Shown: one piece after another, positions 17,330 to 25,992 of the stretch | How positions within the stretch are numbered: position 1 is the first letter of the stretch | Layout of the letters: the number at the start of each line of letters is the position of its first letter | DNA from: Acidobacteriota bacterium | Lineage (GTDB): Bacteria; Acidobacteriota; Vicinamibacteria; Vicinamibacterales; JAHECP01 | NCBI GenBank assembly: GCA_024641665.1 | Contig: JAHECP010000018.1 | Coordinates: 1-54,558, forward strand | Reading direction: 5' to 3' | DNA length: 54,558 nucleotides | The notes under the pieces: generated by a model | What the model was told of the DNA's origin: nothing | The model's database searches: none | Seen by the model: only the letters and a program-made list of their open reading frames with translations | Translations under genes and position numbers: made by a program

Positions 17330-18139
17330 GTGGACCAGGCCTTCGTCGTCCAGTGGGCCCAGCGGAACCTGCGCCAGCACTTCGTGGCTCTCGCGTCGCG
17401 GGTGCCGGGCGCGACCGAGCACGACGAAGGCGCGTACGTCTTCATCGACACGGGGCTGCCCTCGGACTCGCTCAACGTCGTCTACGGCGCGCGCCGGCTC
17501 GGATTGACGTCGGCGGACGTGGCCGACGTCACGGCGCACTTCAGCGACCGCGGCCTGCCGTTCTCCTGGTGGCTCGGTCCGTCGGATCTCTGGGCGGGCG
17601 ACCTGCTGGCGGAAATGGGGTTGAGGCTCGTGGGCAACCACGCGGGCATGGCCGGCACGCTCGAGGCGCTGGCGCTCGACGAGGCCGACGCCGCCGGCGG
17701 CGAGCTCAGGCGCGTGTCGCGGCCGGCCGAGGTGGCCGCCCACGCGCAGCTGCTGGCCGCCAATTGGTCGCCGCCCGACGAGGCCATCGTCGACTTCTAC
17801 GCGCGCGCCGCGGACCTGGTGGTACGGCCCGGCTCGGATCGCCTGCTGTTTCTCTGGCGGGTGCGCGGCGAGGCGGTGGCGACGGCGGAGCTGTGCGTGA
17901 GCGCGTACGTGACGGGCCTCTACGCCGTCGCGACGCGGCCCGACGCGCGCGGGCGGGGTCACGACGCGGCGGTGGTGGGCGGCGCGCTGCGCTACGCGCG
18001 CGACGAGCTCCACGCCGAGACGATCGTCACGCTGGCCACGCCGCAGGCCCGGCCGCTCTTCGTGCGGCTGGGGCTGCAGGCGATCGGCGAGTTCCACGAG
18101 TTCCTGCCCGAGATCCGGGAGCGGGAGCGGGCGGGGTAG
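17330..18139 (+). CDS. GNAT-type acetyltransferase domain protein
   Basis: A 269-residue protein if started at GTG 17330 (MDQAFVVQWAQRNLRQHFVA). Longer readings run through the promoter-like element. The N-terminal half (about 1-125) has the segment TGLPSDSLNVVYGARRLGLT seen in two-domain GNAT proteins. The C-terminal half is a GNAT fold: YVTGLYAVATRPDARGRGHD gives the beta4 strand and an R-x-x-G-x-G-like acetyl-CoA loop, although the second Gly-x-x pair is modified (RGRGHDAAV). It ends LGLQAIGEFHEFLPEI. The substrate is unknown. It stands alone between repeats. Confidence 0.75.
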   Translation: MDQAFVVQWAQRNLRQHFVALASRVPGATEHDEGAYVFIDTGLPSDSLNVVYGARRLGLTSADVADVTAHFSDRGLPFSWWLGPSDLWAGDLLAEMGLRLVGNHAGMAGTLEALALDEADAAGGELRRVSRPAEVAAHAQLLAANWSPPDEAIVDFYARAADLVVRPGSDRLLFLWRVRGEAVATAELCVSAYVTGLYAVATRPDARGRGHDAAVVGGALRYARDELHAETIVTLATPQARPLFVRLGLQAIGEFHEFLPEIRERERAG

Positions 18140-18144
18140 CGTTC

Positions 18145-18222
18145 CGAATGGCGAATGGCGAATGTCGAATGTCGAATTGGGGTTGAATGCCGAATGCCGA
18201 ATGGCGAATGGCGAATGTTGAG
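18145..18222. repeat. Degenerate heptamer tandem repeat (GAATGGC family)
   Basis: About ten tandem 7-base units of the form GAATGGC, GAATGTC and GAATGCC fill the gap between the GNAT and AEC genes. The register is interrupted once (around GGGGTTGAATGCC). The units drift together in neighbouring pairs, as expected if the array grew by copying adjacent units. No stem-loop or spacer structure is present, so this is not a CRISPR array. Confidence 0.8.
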
Positions 18223-18260
18223 GACCCAGCCCGGCGCGCGGTAACGCGGTCGTTCCATTC

Positions 18261-19196
18261 ATGGCCGTCCTGCTGAACGTCATTGTTCCGGTCTTCGGCG
18301 TGGCGGCGCTCGGGTTCCTGGCGGCGCGGTTCCGGCTGCTGACACCGGCGGGCGTGCAGGGGCTCGTCCTCTTCGTCTTCGACTTCGCCATTCCCGTCCT
18401 GCTCTTTCGGACTCTCGCGACGATCGAGCTTCCCGCACACATCGAGTGGGGCTTCCTGGCGGCGTTCTACGCGGGCTCGGCGGCGACCTACGCCCTGGGC
18501 ATGGCGGCGGGACGCTTCGTCTTCAAGAGGCCGTTCGACGAGGCGGCCATCTTCGGCATGTCGGCGGCCTTCTGCAACACGGTCTTCATGGGGATCCCCG
18601 TCATCCTGACCGCCTTCGGGCCCCGGGCCACGCTTCCCCTCTTCCTCATCGTCGCCTTCCACGCGGCCACCCTGATGCCCGTCACCGTGGGGCTCATTCA
18701 GGGACACCGCGGCCTGGGGGTTCCGGCGGGCGAGCAGGCGCGCAGCGTCGCGCTGGCCGTGGTGGGGAATCCGATCGTGGTGGGGCTCGCCCTCGGGCTG
18801 GCGGTGAACCTCTCGGGCCTGCCCATTCCGGCGCCGCTCGACCGGGCGGCGGAGCTGCTCGGCGCGTCGGCCGTGCCGTGTGCCCTCTTCGCCATGGGCG
18901 CCTCCCTCGCCGAGTACCGGTTCACCGGCGAGGCGAAACCGGCCCTGGTCCTCGCCGGCCTGAAGCTCGTCGTTCACCCCCTCATCGTGTGGACCCTCGG
19001 CGCGCTGGTCCTGGGCATCACCGGGATCTGGCTCGCCGTCGCCGTGGTCATGGCGGCGATGCCCAGCGGCGTGAACGTCTACCTGTTCGGCGCCCGCTAC
19101 GACGCCGCACCCGGCGTGGCCGCCGGCACCGTCCTCATCGCGTCGGTGCTGTCGGTGGCCACGCTTTCGGCCCTCTTGCTCGCCTTCGGCAGCTGA
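18261..19196 (+). CDS. AEC (auxin efflux carrier) family transporter
   Basis: A 311-residue inner-membrane protein with about ten hydrophobic segments in two inverted halves, beginning MAVLLNVIVPVFGVAALGFL. Typical AEC features are the N-terminal half-helix break IPVLLFRTLA, the conserved asparagine-proline region VVGNPIVVGLALGLAVNL, and the closing AAMPSGVNVYLFGARYDA in the C-terminal half. Members export small organic acids, amino acids or auxin-like anions (for example malate). No Shine-Dalgarno sequence is obvious before the ATG. Nothing in the flanks identifies the substrate. Confidence 0.88.
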   Translation: MAVLLNVIVPVFGVAALGFLAARFRLLTPAGVQGLVLFVFDFAIPVLLFRTLATIELPAHIEWGFLAAFYAGSAATYALGMAAGRFVFKRPFDEAAIFGMSAAFCNTVFMGIPVILTAFGPRATLPLFLIVAFHAATLMPVTVGLIQGHRGLGVPAGEQARSVALAVVGNPIVVGLALGLAVNLSGLPIPAPLDRAAELLGASAVPCALFAMGASLAEYRFTGEAKPALVLAGLKLVVHPLIVWTLGALVLGITGIWLAVAVVMAAMPSGVNVYLFGARYDAAPGVAAGTVLIASVLSVATLSALLLAFGS

Positions 19197-19204
19197 CCCG
19201 CCGC

Positions 19205-19610
19205 GGACGGACTCACGGACGGGACCACGAAAGCACGAAGGACGGCCCGGACGACGAATCAGCCACGAACGACACGAAGCCCCCACGAAGGCTGTCACAC
19301 TGCATGCGCGGCGACCTGGTGAGATTCGTCGAGAGCGCGTTCTTGCCCGCGTTCTTCCCGGCTCCGGCGGGCCCGTTGGGCCCCGCCGGTCGCCGCGTCG
19401 TGCGAGACGCATGAAGAGGACGGTCCGTCTTCGTGGTTTTCGTGTGCTTCGTGGTTGTCACTCATGGACACGGATGCTGTGTGACGCCTGTCGTGTCCTT
19501 CGTGGGACCGCGCCAGCGCCCGTTTCGCGCCCTTCGTGGTGATCGTGGCCCTTCTTTCCGTGGCGACTTCCGTGGTCCTTCCGTGGTATTTCCGTGGCTA
19601 CTTTCCGTTG
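19205..19610. repeat. Short-period repeats of CACGAAGG and TTCGTGG/TTCCGTGG type
   Basis: The 400-base gap between the AEC gene and the S9 peptidase is dominated by related words. CCACGAA/CACGAAGG units run on the plus strand at 19207-19290. The complementary TTCGTGG units run at 19425-19550 and TTCCGTGG units at 19555-19610. The two halves can pair with each other as a large imperfect stem. The stop codon of the S9 peptidase (19598-19600) lies inside the last units. No gene is present here. Confidence 0.7.
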
Positions 19611-22366
19611 TACGGAACCCCGTGCACGATCCAGTCGGCCGCGGGCTCGCCCTTCAGGTAGTGGTCGAAGTACTGCTTCATCCTGATGGAGTAGTCCAGC
19701 TTGTTCGGGTACTTCTGCAGGTGGTGCGGCTCGCCGCGGTACTCGAGGAAGATGCAGTTCTTGCCGAGCCGGCGCATCGCCAGGTACATCTCGATCGACT
19801 GGTACCACGGCACCGCGCCGTCGTCGTCGCCGGCCATGATGAGGAGCGGCGTCTGGATGCGGTCGGCGAAGAAGAGCGGGGAGTTCTCGATGTAGCGCTC
19901 GGGGTACTCCCACAGGCTGCCGCCGATGCGGCTCTGTGTCTTCTCGTACTGGAACTGCCGCGCCAGGCCCGACTCCCAGCGGATGCCGCCGTAGGCGCTC
20001 GTCATGTTCGACACGGGCGCCCCGGCGATCGCGGCGGCGAAGATGTTGGTCTCGGTGACCATGAACGCCGTCTCGTAGCCGCTCCACGAGTGGCCATGCA
20101 GGCCGATCGCCTTCGGGTCGGCGATGCCCATGTCGACGAGCTTCTGCACGCCCGGGACGATGCATTTGGTGGCCGAGTAGCCGGGACGGCCGATGTCGAA
20201 GACGACGTCCGGCAGGAAGACGGCGTAGCCGTTCGACGTGTAGACCGCGAACGACGGCCGGTGGTTCACGACCGGCTCGTTGAACTCGTAGAGGCGGTCC
20301 GACATGCGCTCGTAGAAATAGACGATCACGGGGTAGCGCGTGCCGGGGTGGTAGTTGGCCGGCTTGATGAGCACGCCCTGCAAGGGGAGACCGTCGAGGC
20401 TGTTCCACTCCACCAGCTCGGGGCTGCCCCAGGCGAAGTCGGCCATCTGCGGGTTGGCCTCGGTCACCTTCCGCGGCTGGCGGAACGCCGTGTCGCTCAC
20501 CCAGAGGTCCGGGAACTCGCTGAAGTTCTGGCGCGTGTACATGACGGCGTCGGCGTGCTTCGCCTTGGCGACGAAGCGGAACCGGTGCAGCTCGTCGATC
20601 CGCGACGTGACGCCGCTCCGGCCGACGGTCGCGGCGTAGAAGCCGTCGTTCTTCTCGCGGTTGTGGTAGGCCGAGAGCAGCAGCGCCTCGCCGGACGTGA
20701 AGCCCGGCGCGTCGCGATCGAGCGGAAGGACCCGGAACGTGATGTCTCGCCGGCGTCCTTCGCCGGCGGTGAGGTTCAGCGCGGCGCCGCCCTTCACCGG
20801 CACCTGCCAGATGTCGAAGCGGTCGTAGGCGAACAGCGCGGAGCCGTCCGCGAGCCAGCCGCCGAGGCCGTAGGCCGGCGGCGTGTCGGGCGTGTCGTGC
20901 AGCTCGTCGTCAAGGCGGACGCCGAGCGGCGCGGTCGCGTTGCGCGTCGCGCCCGTGGCGGCGGCGTACACGCGCCACTGGCCCTCGTCGAAGAACGCGA
21001 TGCTCCCGCCGTCCGGCGCGAGCGACGCGTCGTCGAGGAGGGCCGACGTCACCGGCTTCCGCGTGCCGTCGGCGAGGCTCACCAGGTAGACGTCGCGCCT
21101 TCGCTCGCCCCAGGTCGTCTCCTTGCGGTACGGGACGTCCGAGAAGCCGAGCGCGTAGCGCGGGTTGTCGTTGGTCTCGACGTCCGGCATCTCGAGGTCG
21201 GCCAGCCGCACCACGCGCCCGTCGGCGACGTGCACGACGGCCCGGTAGGTGCGGTCCTTCTCGCGGTTCCACAGCTTCTTCTGCTGCGAGTTGATCCGCG
21301 GGTCGTTCCAGTGCCAGACGTCCACTTCGGTCTTCGAGAGGATGGCGTCGAAGTCGTACGGATCGGCCGCTCCCTCCTTTTTCTCCGCGGCCGCCGCCGG
21401 CTTCGGCGGCGCCGGCTTGAACCCGAAGAACAGCCGCGCGCCGTCCTTGGACCAGCTCAACGTGTTCTTGAACGGCAGCACCCAGCCCGCCGGCGCCTGC
21501 TCGGACGAGGCGAACGGGCGGGCGGTGCGCGCGGCGCCGTCCCAGCGGACGAGCGTCGCCGGCGCGTCCTCGTCGGCCGCGGTCACGAACGCCAGGACGC
21601 TGGCCTCGGGCGCCCACGTCGGCTGGTCGTAGCGCGCCTCGTCGGCCTGGCTCGCCGCGATCGGCGGCTGGTCCGCCGCCGCGAGGTCGCGCACGAACAG
21701 CCCGTTGCCCTTGCCCTCGGGCGCCGCCACCGCATACGCGAGGAACTTCGCCGCGCGGTCGAACGCGAACGAGGTCACGCCGGCGATCTCGATCTCGTCG
21801 CCCGAGGCGAGGTTCCGCAGCTTCAGCGGCGTGCCGGTCGCGGCCTTCTTCGTCTCGCCGCCTTCGGCCGGCTTCGTCTCTTCGGCTGGCGCCGACAGCA
21901 GGTAGGCCAGCCACCTCGAGTCGCTCGAGAACGCGAGCCGCTCGACGCGATCCACCGAGACGACGGCACCGCTGCGCGCGTCGAGCAGCGCCATGCCCGG
22001 CTTCGGCGGCGTCTTGCCGGCGCGTTCGGTTTCAGCGAACGACGGCTTCACCACCATGGCCACCCAACGGCCGTCGTCCGAGACGACCGGCGCGCTGCCG
22101 CGCGGGATCCGGAACACCTGGCCGCTCGCCAGCGCGTGCACCACGCCCTCGCCGTCGCCCCGGTCGGGCTGCGCGCCGTAGGCGACGAGCGATCCGTCGT
22201 CGGCGATGACCGGCTTCTGGATGGCCCTGAACTTCATCAGGTCCTCGAAGGTCATCGCCTTCGTGCCCTGGGCGAGCGCCGTCGCGGCGGCGAGCGCCAG
22301 GAAGACCGTCAACAGGCTGGCAATCCAGCGCCATCTCGAGGGAACGGGTGTCCACGTGCGCGGCAT
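19598..22366 (-). CDS. S9 family (prolyl oligopeptidase-type) peptidase, exported
   Basis: A 922-residue serine peptidase. It has a signal peptide (IASLLTVFLALAAATALAQG), a long beta-propeller with repeated 'FSSDSRW'/'APDGGSIAF' blades, and a C-terminal alpha/beta-hydrolase domain. The nucleophile is in GHSWSGYE (about Ser760), where WGG is normally seen instead of WSG. The aspartate is in MAGDDDGAVPW and the histidine in RGEPHHLQKYP. The last about 20 residues (KGEPAADWIVHGVPYNGK) follow the domain as in family members of this size. It probably trims oligopeptides in the periplasm. The stop codon lies within a TTCCGTGG repeat array. Confidence 0.9.
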   Translation of the reverse strand: MPRTWTPVPSRWRWIASLLTVFLALAAATALAQGTKAMTFEDLMKFRAIQKPVIADDGSLVAYGAQPDRGDGEGVVHALASGQVFRIPRGSAPVVSDDGRWVAMVVKPSFAETERAGKTPPKPGMALLDARSGAVVSVDRVERLAFSSDSRWLAYLLSAPAEETKPAEGGETKKAATGTPLKLRNLASGDEIEIAGVTSFAFDRAAKFLAYAVAAPEGKGNGLFVRDLAAADQPPIAASQADEARYDQPTWAPEASVLAFVTAADEDAPATLVRWDGAARTARPFASSEQAPAGWVLPFKNTLSWSKDGARLFFGFKPAPPKPAAAAEKKEGAADPYDFDAILSKTEVDVWHWNDPRINSQQKKLWNREKDRTYRAVVHVADGRVVRLADLEMPDVETNDNPRYALGFSDVPYRKETTWGERRRDVYLVSLADGTRKPVTSALLDDASLAPDGGSIAFFDEGQWRVYAAATGATRNATAPLGVRLDDELHDTPDTPPAYGLGGWLADGSALFAYDRFDIWQVPVKGGAALNLTAGEGRRRDITFRVLPLDRDAPGFTSGEALLLSAYHNREKNDGFYAATVGRSGVTSRIDELHRFRFVAKAKHADAVMYTRQNFSEFPDLWVSDTAFRQPRKVTEANPQMADFAWGSPELVEWNSLDGLPLQGVLIKPANYHPGTRYPVIVYFYERMSDRLYEFNEPVVNHRPSFAVYTSNGYAVFLPDVVFDIGRPGYSATKCIVPGVQKLVDMGIADPKAIGLHGHSWSGYETAFMVTETNIFAAAIAGAPVSNMTSAYGGIRWESGLARQFQYEKTQSRIGGSLWEYPERYIENSPLFFADRIQTPLLIMAGDDDGAVPWYQSIEMYLAMRRLGKNCIFLEYRGEPHHLQKYPNKLDYSIRMKQYFDHYLKGEPAADWIVHGVPYNGK

Positions 22367-22428
22367 GGGGGGCCTCCTGCGGGGCGTCGGAAAGGACTCG
22401 TGGGGGCCGGCCGCGGGAGCGGCCGGGT

Positions 22429-22455
22429 GACGCCGACTGAGGCGTCATGATAGCA
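22429..22455 (-). promoter_or_regulatory. Promoter and leader hairpin of the S9 peptidase gene
   Basis: On the minus strand TGC-TATCAT (complement of 22447-22455) is a good extended -10. Immediately downstream is a palindrome GACGCC-TCAGTC-GGCGTC (complement of 22429-22446), which would sit at the 5' end of the transcript. The same stem could also stop transcription coming from the permease gene upstream, whose stop codon is at 22464. Confidence 0.4.
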
Positions 22456-22463
22456 CCGGCGGC

Positions 22464-25118
22464 TCACTCGTCGTGCAGCGCGACGAGCGGGTCGACGCGC
22501 GACGCGCGCCACGCGGGCAGCAGCGTGGCCGCCACGGCCACGGCCAGGATCGCCGCGGCCGCCAGCGTGTAGCTCGTGAAATCGGTCGTCGAGATGCCGA
22601 TGACGAAGCCGCGCAGGATCTGGTTCAGGCTCAGCGACATGACGAGCCCGCTGCCGATGCCGAGGAGCGCGAGCCGCACGCCCTGGCCGAGCACCAGCCG
22701 CACCACGGCCCGCGCCTCGGCGCCGAGCGCCATCCGCACGCCAATCTCATGGGCGCGCTGCGACACCAGCTTCGCCATCACGCCGTAGACGCCGAGGATG
22801 GCCAGCACCAGGGCGACGGCGCTGAAGATCGCCAGCAGCATCGACAGATAGCGCGTGCCCGCCACCGATCGATCGACCACCTCGTTCATCGTCAGCACGC
22901 GATACACGCTCGCGTTGGGCTCGACGTCGGCCAGCGCGCGCCGCACGGCGGGTGCGAGGCCCGCCGGATCCGTTTCCGCCCGGATCACGAGGCTCATGCT
23001 GGAGAGCGCCTGGGGGGACTGCGCCTGCGGCATGTACATCACGCCCTGCACCGGGACGTACACGCCCGCGCTTCGGACGTCGCCCACGATGCCGGCCACG
23101 GTCATCCACCGGCCGTCGGGCGGATCGCTCCCGCCGGCGATGCGCTGTCCCACCGGATTCCCGCCTGGCCAGTAGCGCTCGGCCAGCCGCCGGTTGATGA
23201 AGACGACCTTGTCGGCGTCCACCAAGTCGCGATCGGTCGGCAGCCGGCCCGCGACCAGCGGGATGCCCATGGCCTCGAAGAAGTTCCCGACGAACGTGCG
23301 GTTCTCCGCGAACGGCTCGTACCCGGGCGGCGCCTCGTCGCGTCCCGCAATCCAGAAGCGCCAGTTGGTCCAGGACTTCTGGACCGGCAGCAGGCTCACC
23401 AGACCTGCCGACCGCACGCCGGGAATGGCGCGGACGCGCTCGATCAGCCGGCCGAATACCTGCACCGCGTCCGCATTGCGGTCGTACCGGCCCTCCGGCA
23501 GCGAGACCGTCATCGTGAGGAGATGGTCGGGATTGAAGCCGAGGTCGAAGGCGGCCAGGCGCCGCAGGCTGACGAGCATGAGCACGGCGCCGATGACGAG
23601 CACGAGCGCCAGCGCGACCTCGGTGACGGCGAGCAGGCTGCGCGGCCGCGTCAGCGAGAGCGAGGCCCGCGCCTCGCCCTCCTTGAGCGCGGTCTGCAGG
23701 CTCAGCCGGCTGGCGTTGAGCGCGGGCATGACGCCGGCCAGAAGGCCCGCAGCCAGCGTCGCGATCGCGCAGTAGAGGAGCACGGCGCCGTCGATGCCGA
23801 TGGTGTAGCCCGCCGGGAGCGGGTTGCCGGGCAGCGCCAGCAGCGCCGTCACGATCGGCCCGCTGATGGCCAGACCCGCCAGCCCGCCGGCGACCGCCAG
23901 CACCAGGCTCTCGATGAGCAGCAGCCGGATCAGGCGCAGGCGGCCGGCGCCGATCGCCATCCGGACCGCCAGCTCGCGCCGTCGGGCGACGGCGCGGGCG
24001 AGCGCCAGGTTCGCGACGTTGGCGCAGGCGAGCAGCAGCACGAACCCGACCGCGCCGCCCAGCACGATGACGAGCCCCGCCGTGCCCTCCACCGTGTCCT
24101 GGTGAAGCGGCCGCACCACCACGCCGCGCGTCGCGTCTTCCGGGTACTCGTGGCGCAGCCGCGCGGCGATCCGGCTCAGCTCGGCTCGCGCACCGGCGAG
24201 CGTGGCGCCGCGCGCGAGCCGCCCGATCACCTCGAACGCGTGCGAGTTGCGCTGGAGCTGCCAGGGCTGCTCGGGCGTCGTGTAGAACGACAGCCAGATC
24301 TCGGTGGACGATCGCGGCGGAAAGTCGAAACCTGCCGGCATCACGCCGACGACCACGTGATCGGTCCCGTTGATCATGATCGCTCGCCCGAGGATGGCCG
24401 GGTCCCCACCGAACTGTCGGAGCCAGAGGCTGTGGGACAGGATCGCGACACGCTCGTGCCCGAGCGTGTTCTCCTCGTCCAGGAACACGCGGCCCATGGC
24501 CGGCTCGACGCCGAGCGCCCGGAAGACGCCTGCCTCGACCCTGGCGGCGGGGACGCGGAGGGCCCCGTCGTCCTGGGCCAGGTTGGCGTCGGTGCCCGTG
24601 TAGCACGCCATCTCGGCGAACGTCGTGGCGCTCGCGCGCCAGTCGTTCAGATTGGGGAGCGACACCGAGCCCTCGCCGTAGCTGCCCTGTGTGATGCTGT
24701 TCTCGTAGAGGCGGACGAGCTGGTCGGGCTCGGGATACGGCAGGGGCCGCAGCACGAGGGCGTTGCCCACGCTGAAGATGGCCGTGTTCGCGCCGATGCC
24801 GAGCGCCAGCGACACGACCGCGACGGCCGTGAAGCCGGGGCTGCGACGAAGGGCGCGCCCCGCGTGGTGGACGTCCTGGACGAGCGACTCGACCGAGGGC
24901 AATCCGCGCTGCTCGCGGTAGAGCGCCTTGGTGCGCTCGAGGCCGCCCAACTTCAGCAGCGCGGCGCGACGCGCCTCGTCCGCGTCCATGCCGGCGGCAC
25001 GGTTCGCGTCGGCTTCCATCTCGACGTGGAACCGCAGCTCGTCGGCGAGCTCGTCCTCGAGCCGGTCGCGGTGGAACAGCGCTCCGAGCCGCCTGGCGAA
25101 CGCGCGCAGCCACTCCAT
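22464..25118 (-). CDS. ABC transporter permease, FtsX/MacB (ADOP) type
   Basis: A complete 884-residue permease. The cytoplasmic prefix is MEWLRAFARRLGALFHRDRL with a helical segment (RFHVEMEADANRAAGMDADE). TM1 follows at FTAVAVVSLALGIGANTAIF, then a MacB periplasmic core. The first FtsX core has VLLLACANVANLALARAVAR and RRELAVRMAIGAGRLRLIR. A second core and FtsX unit ends AATLLPAWRASRVDPLVALH. Such proteins work with separately encoded ATPases, and their cargo is mostly unknown. It follows a PadR gene by 18 bases. The arrangement mirrors the divergent unit to its right. Confidence 0.92.
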   Translation of the reverse strand: MEWLRAFARRLGALFHRDRLEDELADELRFHVEMEADANRAAGMDADEARRAALLKLGGLERTKALYREQRGLPSVESLVQDVHHAGRALRRSPGFTAVAVVSLALGIGANTAIFSVGNALVLRPLPYPEPDQLVRLYENSITQGSYGEGSVSLPNLNDWRASATTFAEMACYTGTDANLAQDDGALRVPAARVEAGVFRALGVEPAMGRVFLDEENTLGHERVAILSHSLWLRQFGGDPAILGRAIMINGTDHVVVGVMPAGFDFPPRSSTEIWLSFYTTPEQPWQLQRNSHAFEVIGRLARGATLAGARAELSRIAARLRHEYPEDATRGVVVRPLHQDTVEGTAGLVIVLGGAVGFVLLLACANVANLALARAVARRRELAVRMAIGAGRLRLIRLLLIESLVLAVAGGLAGLAISGPIVTALLALPGNPLPAGYTIGIDGAVLLYCAIATLAAGLLAGVMPALNASRLSLQTALKEGEARASLSLTRPRSLLAVTEVALALVLVIGAVLMLVSLRRLAAFDLGFNPDHLLTMTVSLPEGRYDRNADAVQVFGRLIERVRAIPGVRSAGLVSLLPVQKSWTNWRFWIAGRDEAPPGYEPFAENRTFVGNFFEAMGIPLVAGRLPTDRDLVDADKVVFINRRLAERYWPGGNPVGQRIAGGSDPPDGRWMTVAGIVGDVRSAGVYVPVQGVMYMPQAQSPQALSSMSLVIRAETDPAGLAPAVRRALADVEPNASVYRVLTMNEVVDRSVAGTRYLSMLLAIFSAVALVLAILGVYGVMAKLVSQRAHEIGVRMALGAEARAVVRLVLGQGVRLALLGIGSGLVMSLSLNQILRGFVIGISTTDFTSYTLAAAAILAVAVAATLLPAWRASRVDPLVALHDE

Positions 25119-25136
25119 GGGCGGACCCTCCGGGCG

Positions 25137-25475
25137 CTACTCGGACGCGCCGAGCACGCGCGCGATGATCGTCGACATGCGCGCCCAGTCCTCCTCTTCG
25201 ACCTTGAGCTGCCTGCGGCCCCGGGCCGTGAGGACGTAGTAGCGCGCGCGGCGGTTGTTCTCGGTGACGCCCCACTTCGAGTCGATCCAACCGCGCTGCT
25301 CGAGCCGGAGGAGCGCCGGGTAGAGCGTGCCCTGGTTCATGGCGAGCGCGTCGCCCGAGACCTGCTCGATGCGGCGGGCGATGCCCCAGCCATGCATGGG
25401 GCCGAGCGTCTCGAGCGTCTTGAGGACCAGCAGATCGAGGGTGCCGCGAAGGACGTCGGTCTGGCGATCGGCCAT
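25137..25475 (-). CDS. PadR family transcriptional regulator
   Basis: A 112-residue winged-helix regulator, MADRQTDVLRGTLDLLVLKT, followed by the PadR hallmark GPMHGWGIARRIEQVSGDAL. The recognition helix is MNQGTLYPALLRLEQRGWID, and the wing carries NNRRARYYVLTARGRRQL. It belongs to the 'PadR with C-terminal helix EEEDWARM' subgroup that typically precedes ADOP permeases. The gene leads the permease with an 18-base gap. A palindrome in its promoter suggests autorepression (see the operator at 25505-25538). Confidence 0.93.
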   Translation of the reverse strand: MADRQTDVLRGTLDLLVLKTLETLGPMHGWGIARRIEQVSGDALAMNQGTLYPALLRLEQRGWIDSKWGVTENNRRARYYVLTARGRRQLKVEEEDWARMSTIIARVLGASE

Positions 25476-25504
25476 GGGGATCTCCTGTTGGAACTCTACA
25501 GAAC

Positions 25505-25538
25505 ACCCTACACCCGCTTCTGTTGGTAGTCAACAGAA
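25505..25538 (-). promoter_or_regulatory. PadR promoter with TTCTGTTG-n5-CAACAGAA operator
   Basis: A perfect inverted repeat with 8-base arms and a GTAGT spacer lies at 25518-25538. On the minus strand it overlaps a TTGACT -35 (complement of 25528-25533), paired with a weak TAGGGT -10 (25505-25510) at 17 bases. A looser second copy (CTGTTG...CTACAG, 25485-25501) lies closer to the gene. This is a classic layout for an autorepressor. Confidence 0.6.
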
Positions 25539-25623
25539 AGGCGCGGGACGGCGGCGAACCTTTCCCGGCCGTCCGCCGTCCAAGGAGACGTATTTCGGCA
25601 GACGAAGTATCGCCAGCCGAAGC

Positions 25624-25637
25624 GTGCGAAATCGCAC
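25624..25637 (+). promoter_or_regulatory. Palindrome before the plus-strand PadR gene
   Basis: GTGCGA-AA-TCGCAC is a perfect palindrome 22 bases before the ATG at 25660. A looser inverted pair (TATTTCG...CGAAGTA) is about 35 bases further upstream. Either could be the binding site of the downstream PadR, and it differs in sequence from the operator of the divergent PadR gene. Function is inferred from position. Confidence 0.4.
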
Positions 25638-25659
25638 ACCTCGCAGTCGAGGCCCGTCC

Positions 25660-25992
25660 ATGTTCACCACCGACCTGAAGCGCGGCAGCCTCGAGCTGCT
25701 CATTCTCTCGGTTCTCGACGCCGGCCCCCGGCACGGCTACGAGATCGGCAAGGAGCTCGAGCGGCGATCCGGCGGCCGGCTGGAGCTGTCCGTCTCCACG
25801 CTCTACTCCCTCCTCTACCGGATGGAGGATCGCGGGCGGATCAAGGGCCGGTGGGTGGAGAAGAAGGGCGAGCGGCGGCGCTGCTACTACACGCTCACGC
25901 CCGCCGGCACCCGGGAGCTGGCGAGCCAGACGCACGAGTGGCGCGCCTTCGCCGCCATGGTCGACGAGGTGCTGGGAGCCGGCCATGCGTAA
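25660..25992 (+). CDS. PadR family transcriptional regulator
   Basis: A 110-residue winged-helix regulator starting MFTTDLKRGSLELLILSVLD. It shows GPRHGYEIGKELERRSGGRL, the recognition region LSVSTLYSLLYRMEDRGRIK and the wing KKGERRRCYYTLTPAGTREL. The ATG at 25660 is preferred over longer readings because the family begins at this point. Its stop overlaps the ATG of the permease by eight bases (ATGCGTAA), so the two are translationally coupled. It is transcribed away from the other PadR gene 185 bases to the left. Confidence 0.93.
   Translation: MFTTDLKRGSLELLILSVLDAGPRHGYEIGKELERRSGGRLELSVSTLYSLLYRMEDRGRIKGRWVEKKGERRRCYYTLTPAGTRELASQTHEWRAFAAMVDEVLGAGHA

Noticed and set aside
18145-18222. 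The GAATGGC array as a CRISPR array or coding repeat
   Set aside because: Units are 7 bases, head to tail with no spacers, and no frame is maintained.
19433-22450. A 1,005-codon open frame on the plus strand
   Set aside because: It is antisense to the S9 peptidase and has a repetitive Val-Arg-Glu-Ala composition with no domain; the minus strand shows the triad and propeller.
22473-25529. A 1,018-codon open frame on the plus strand
   Set aside because: Antisense shadow of the PadR-permease pair, rich in Gln, His and Arg with no recognisable fold.
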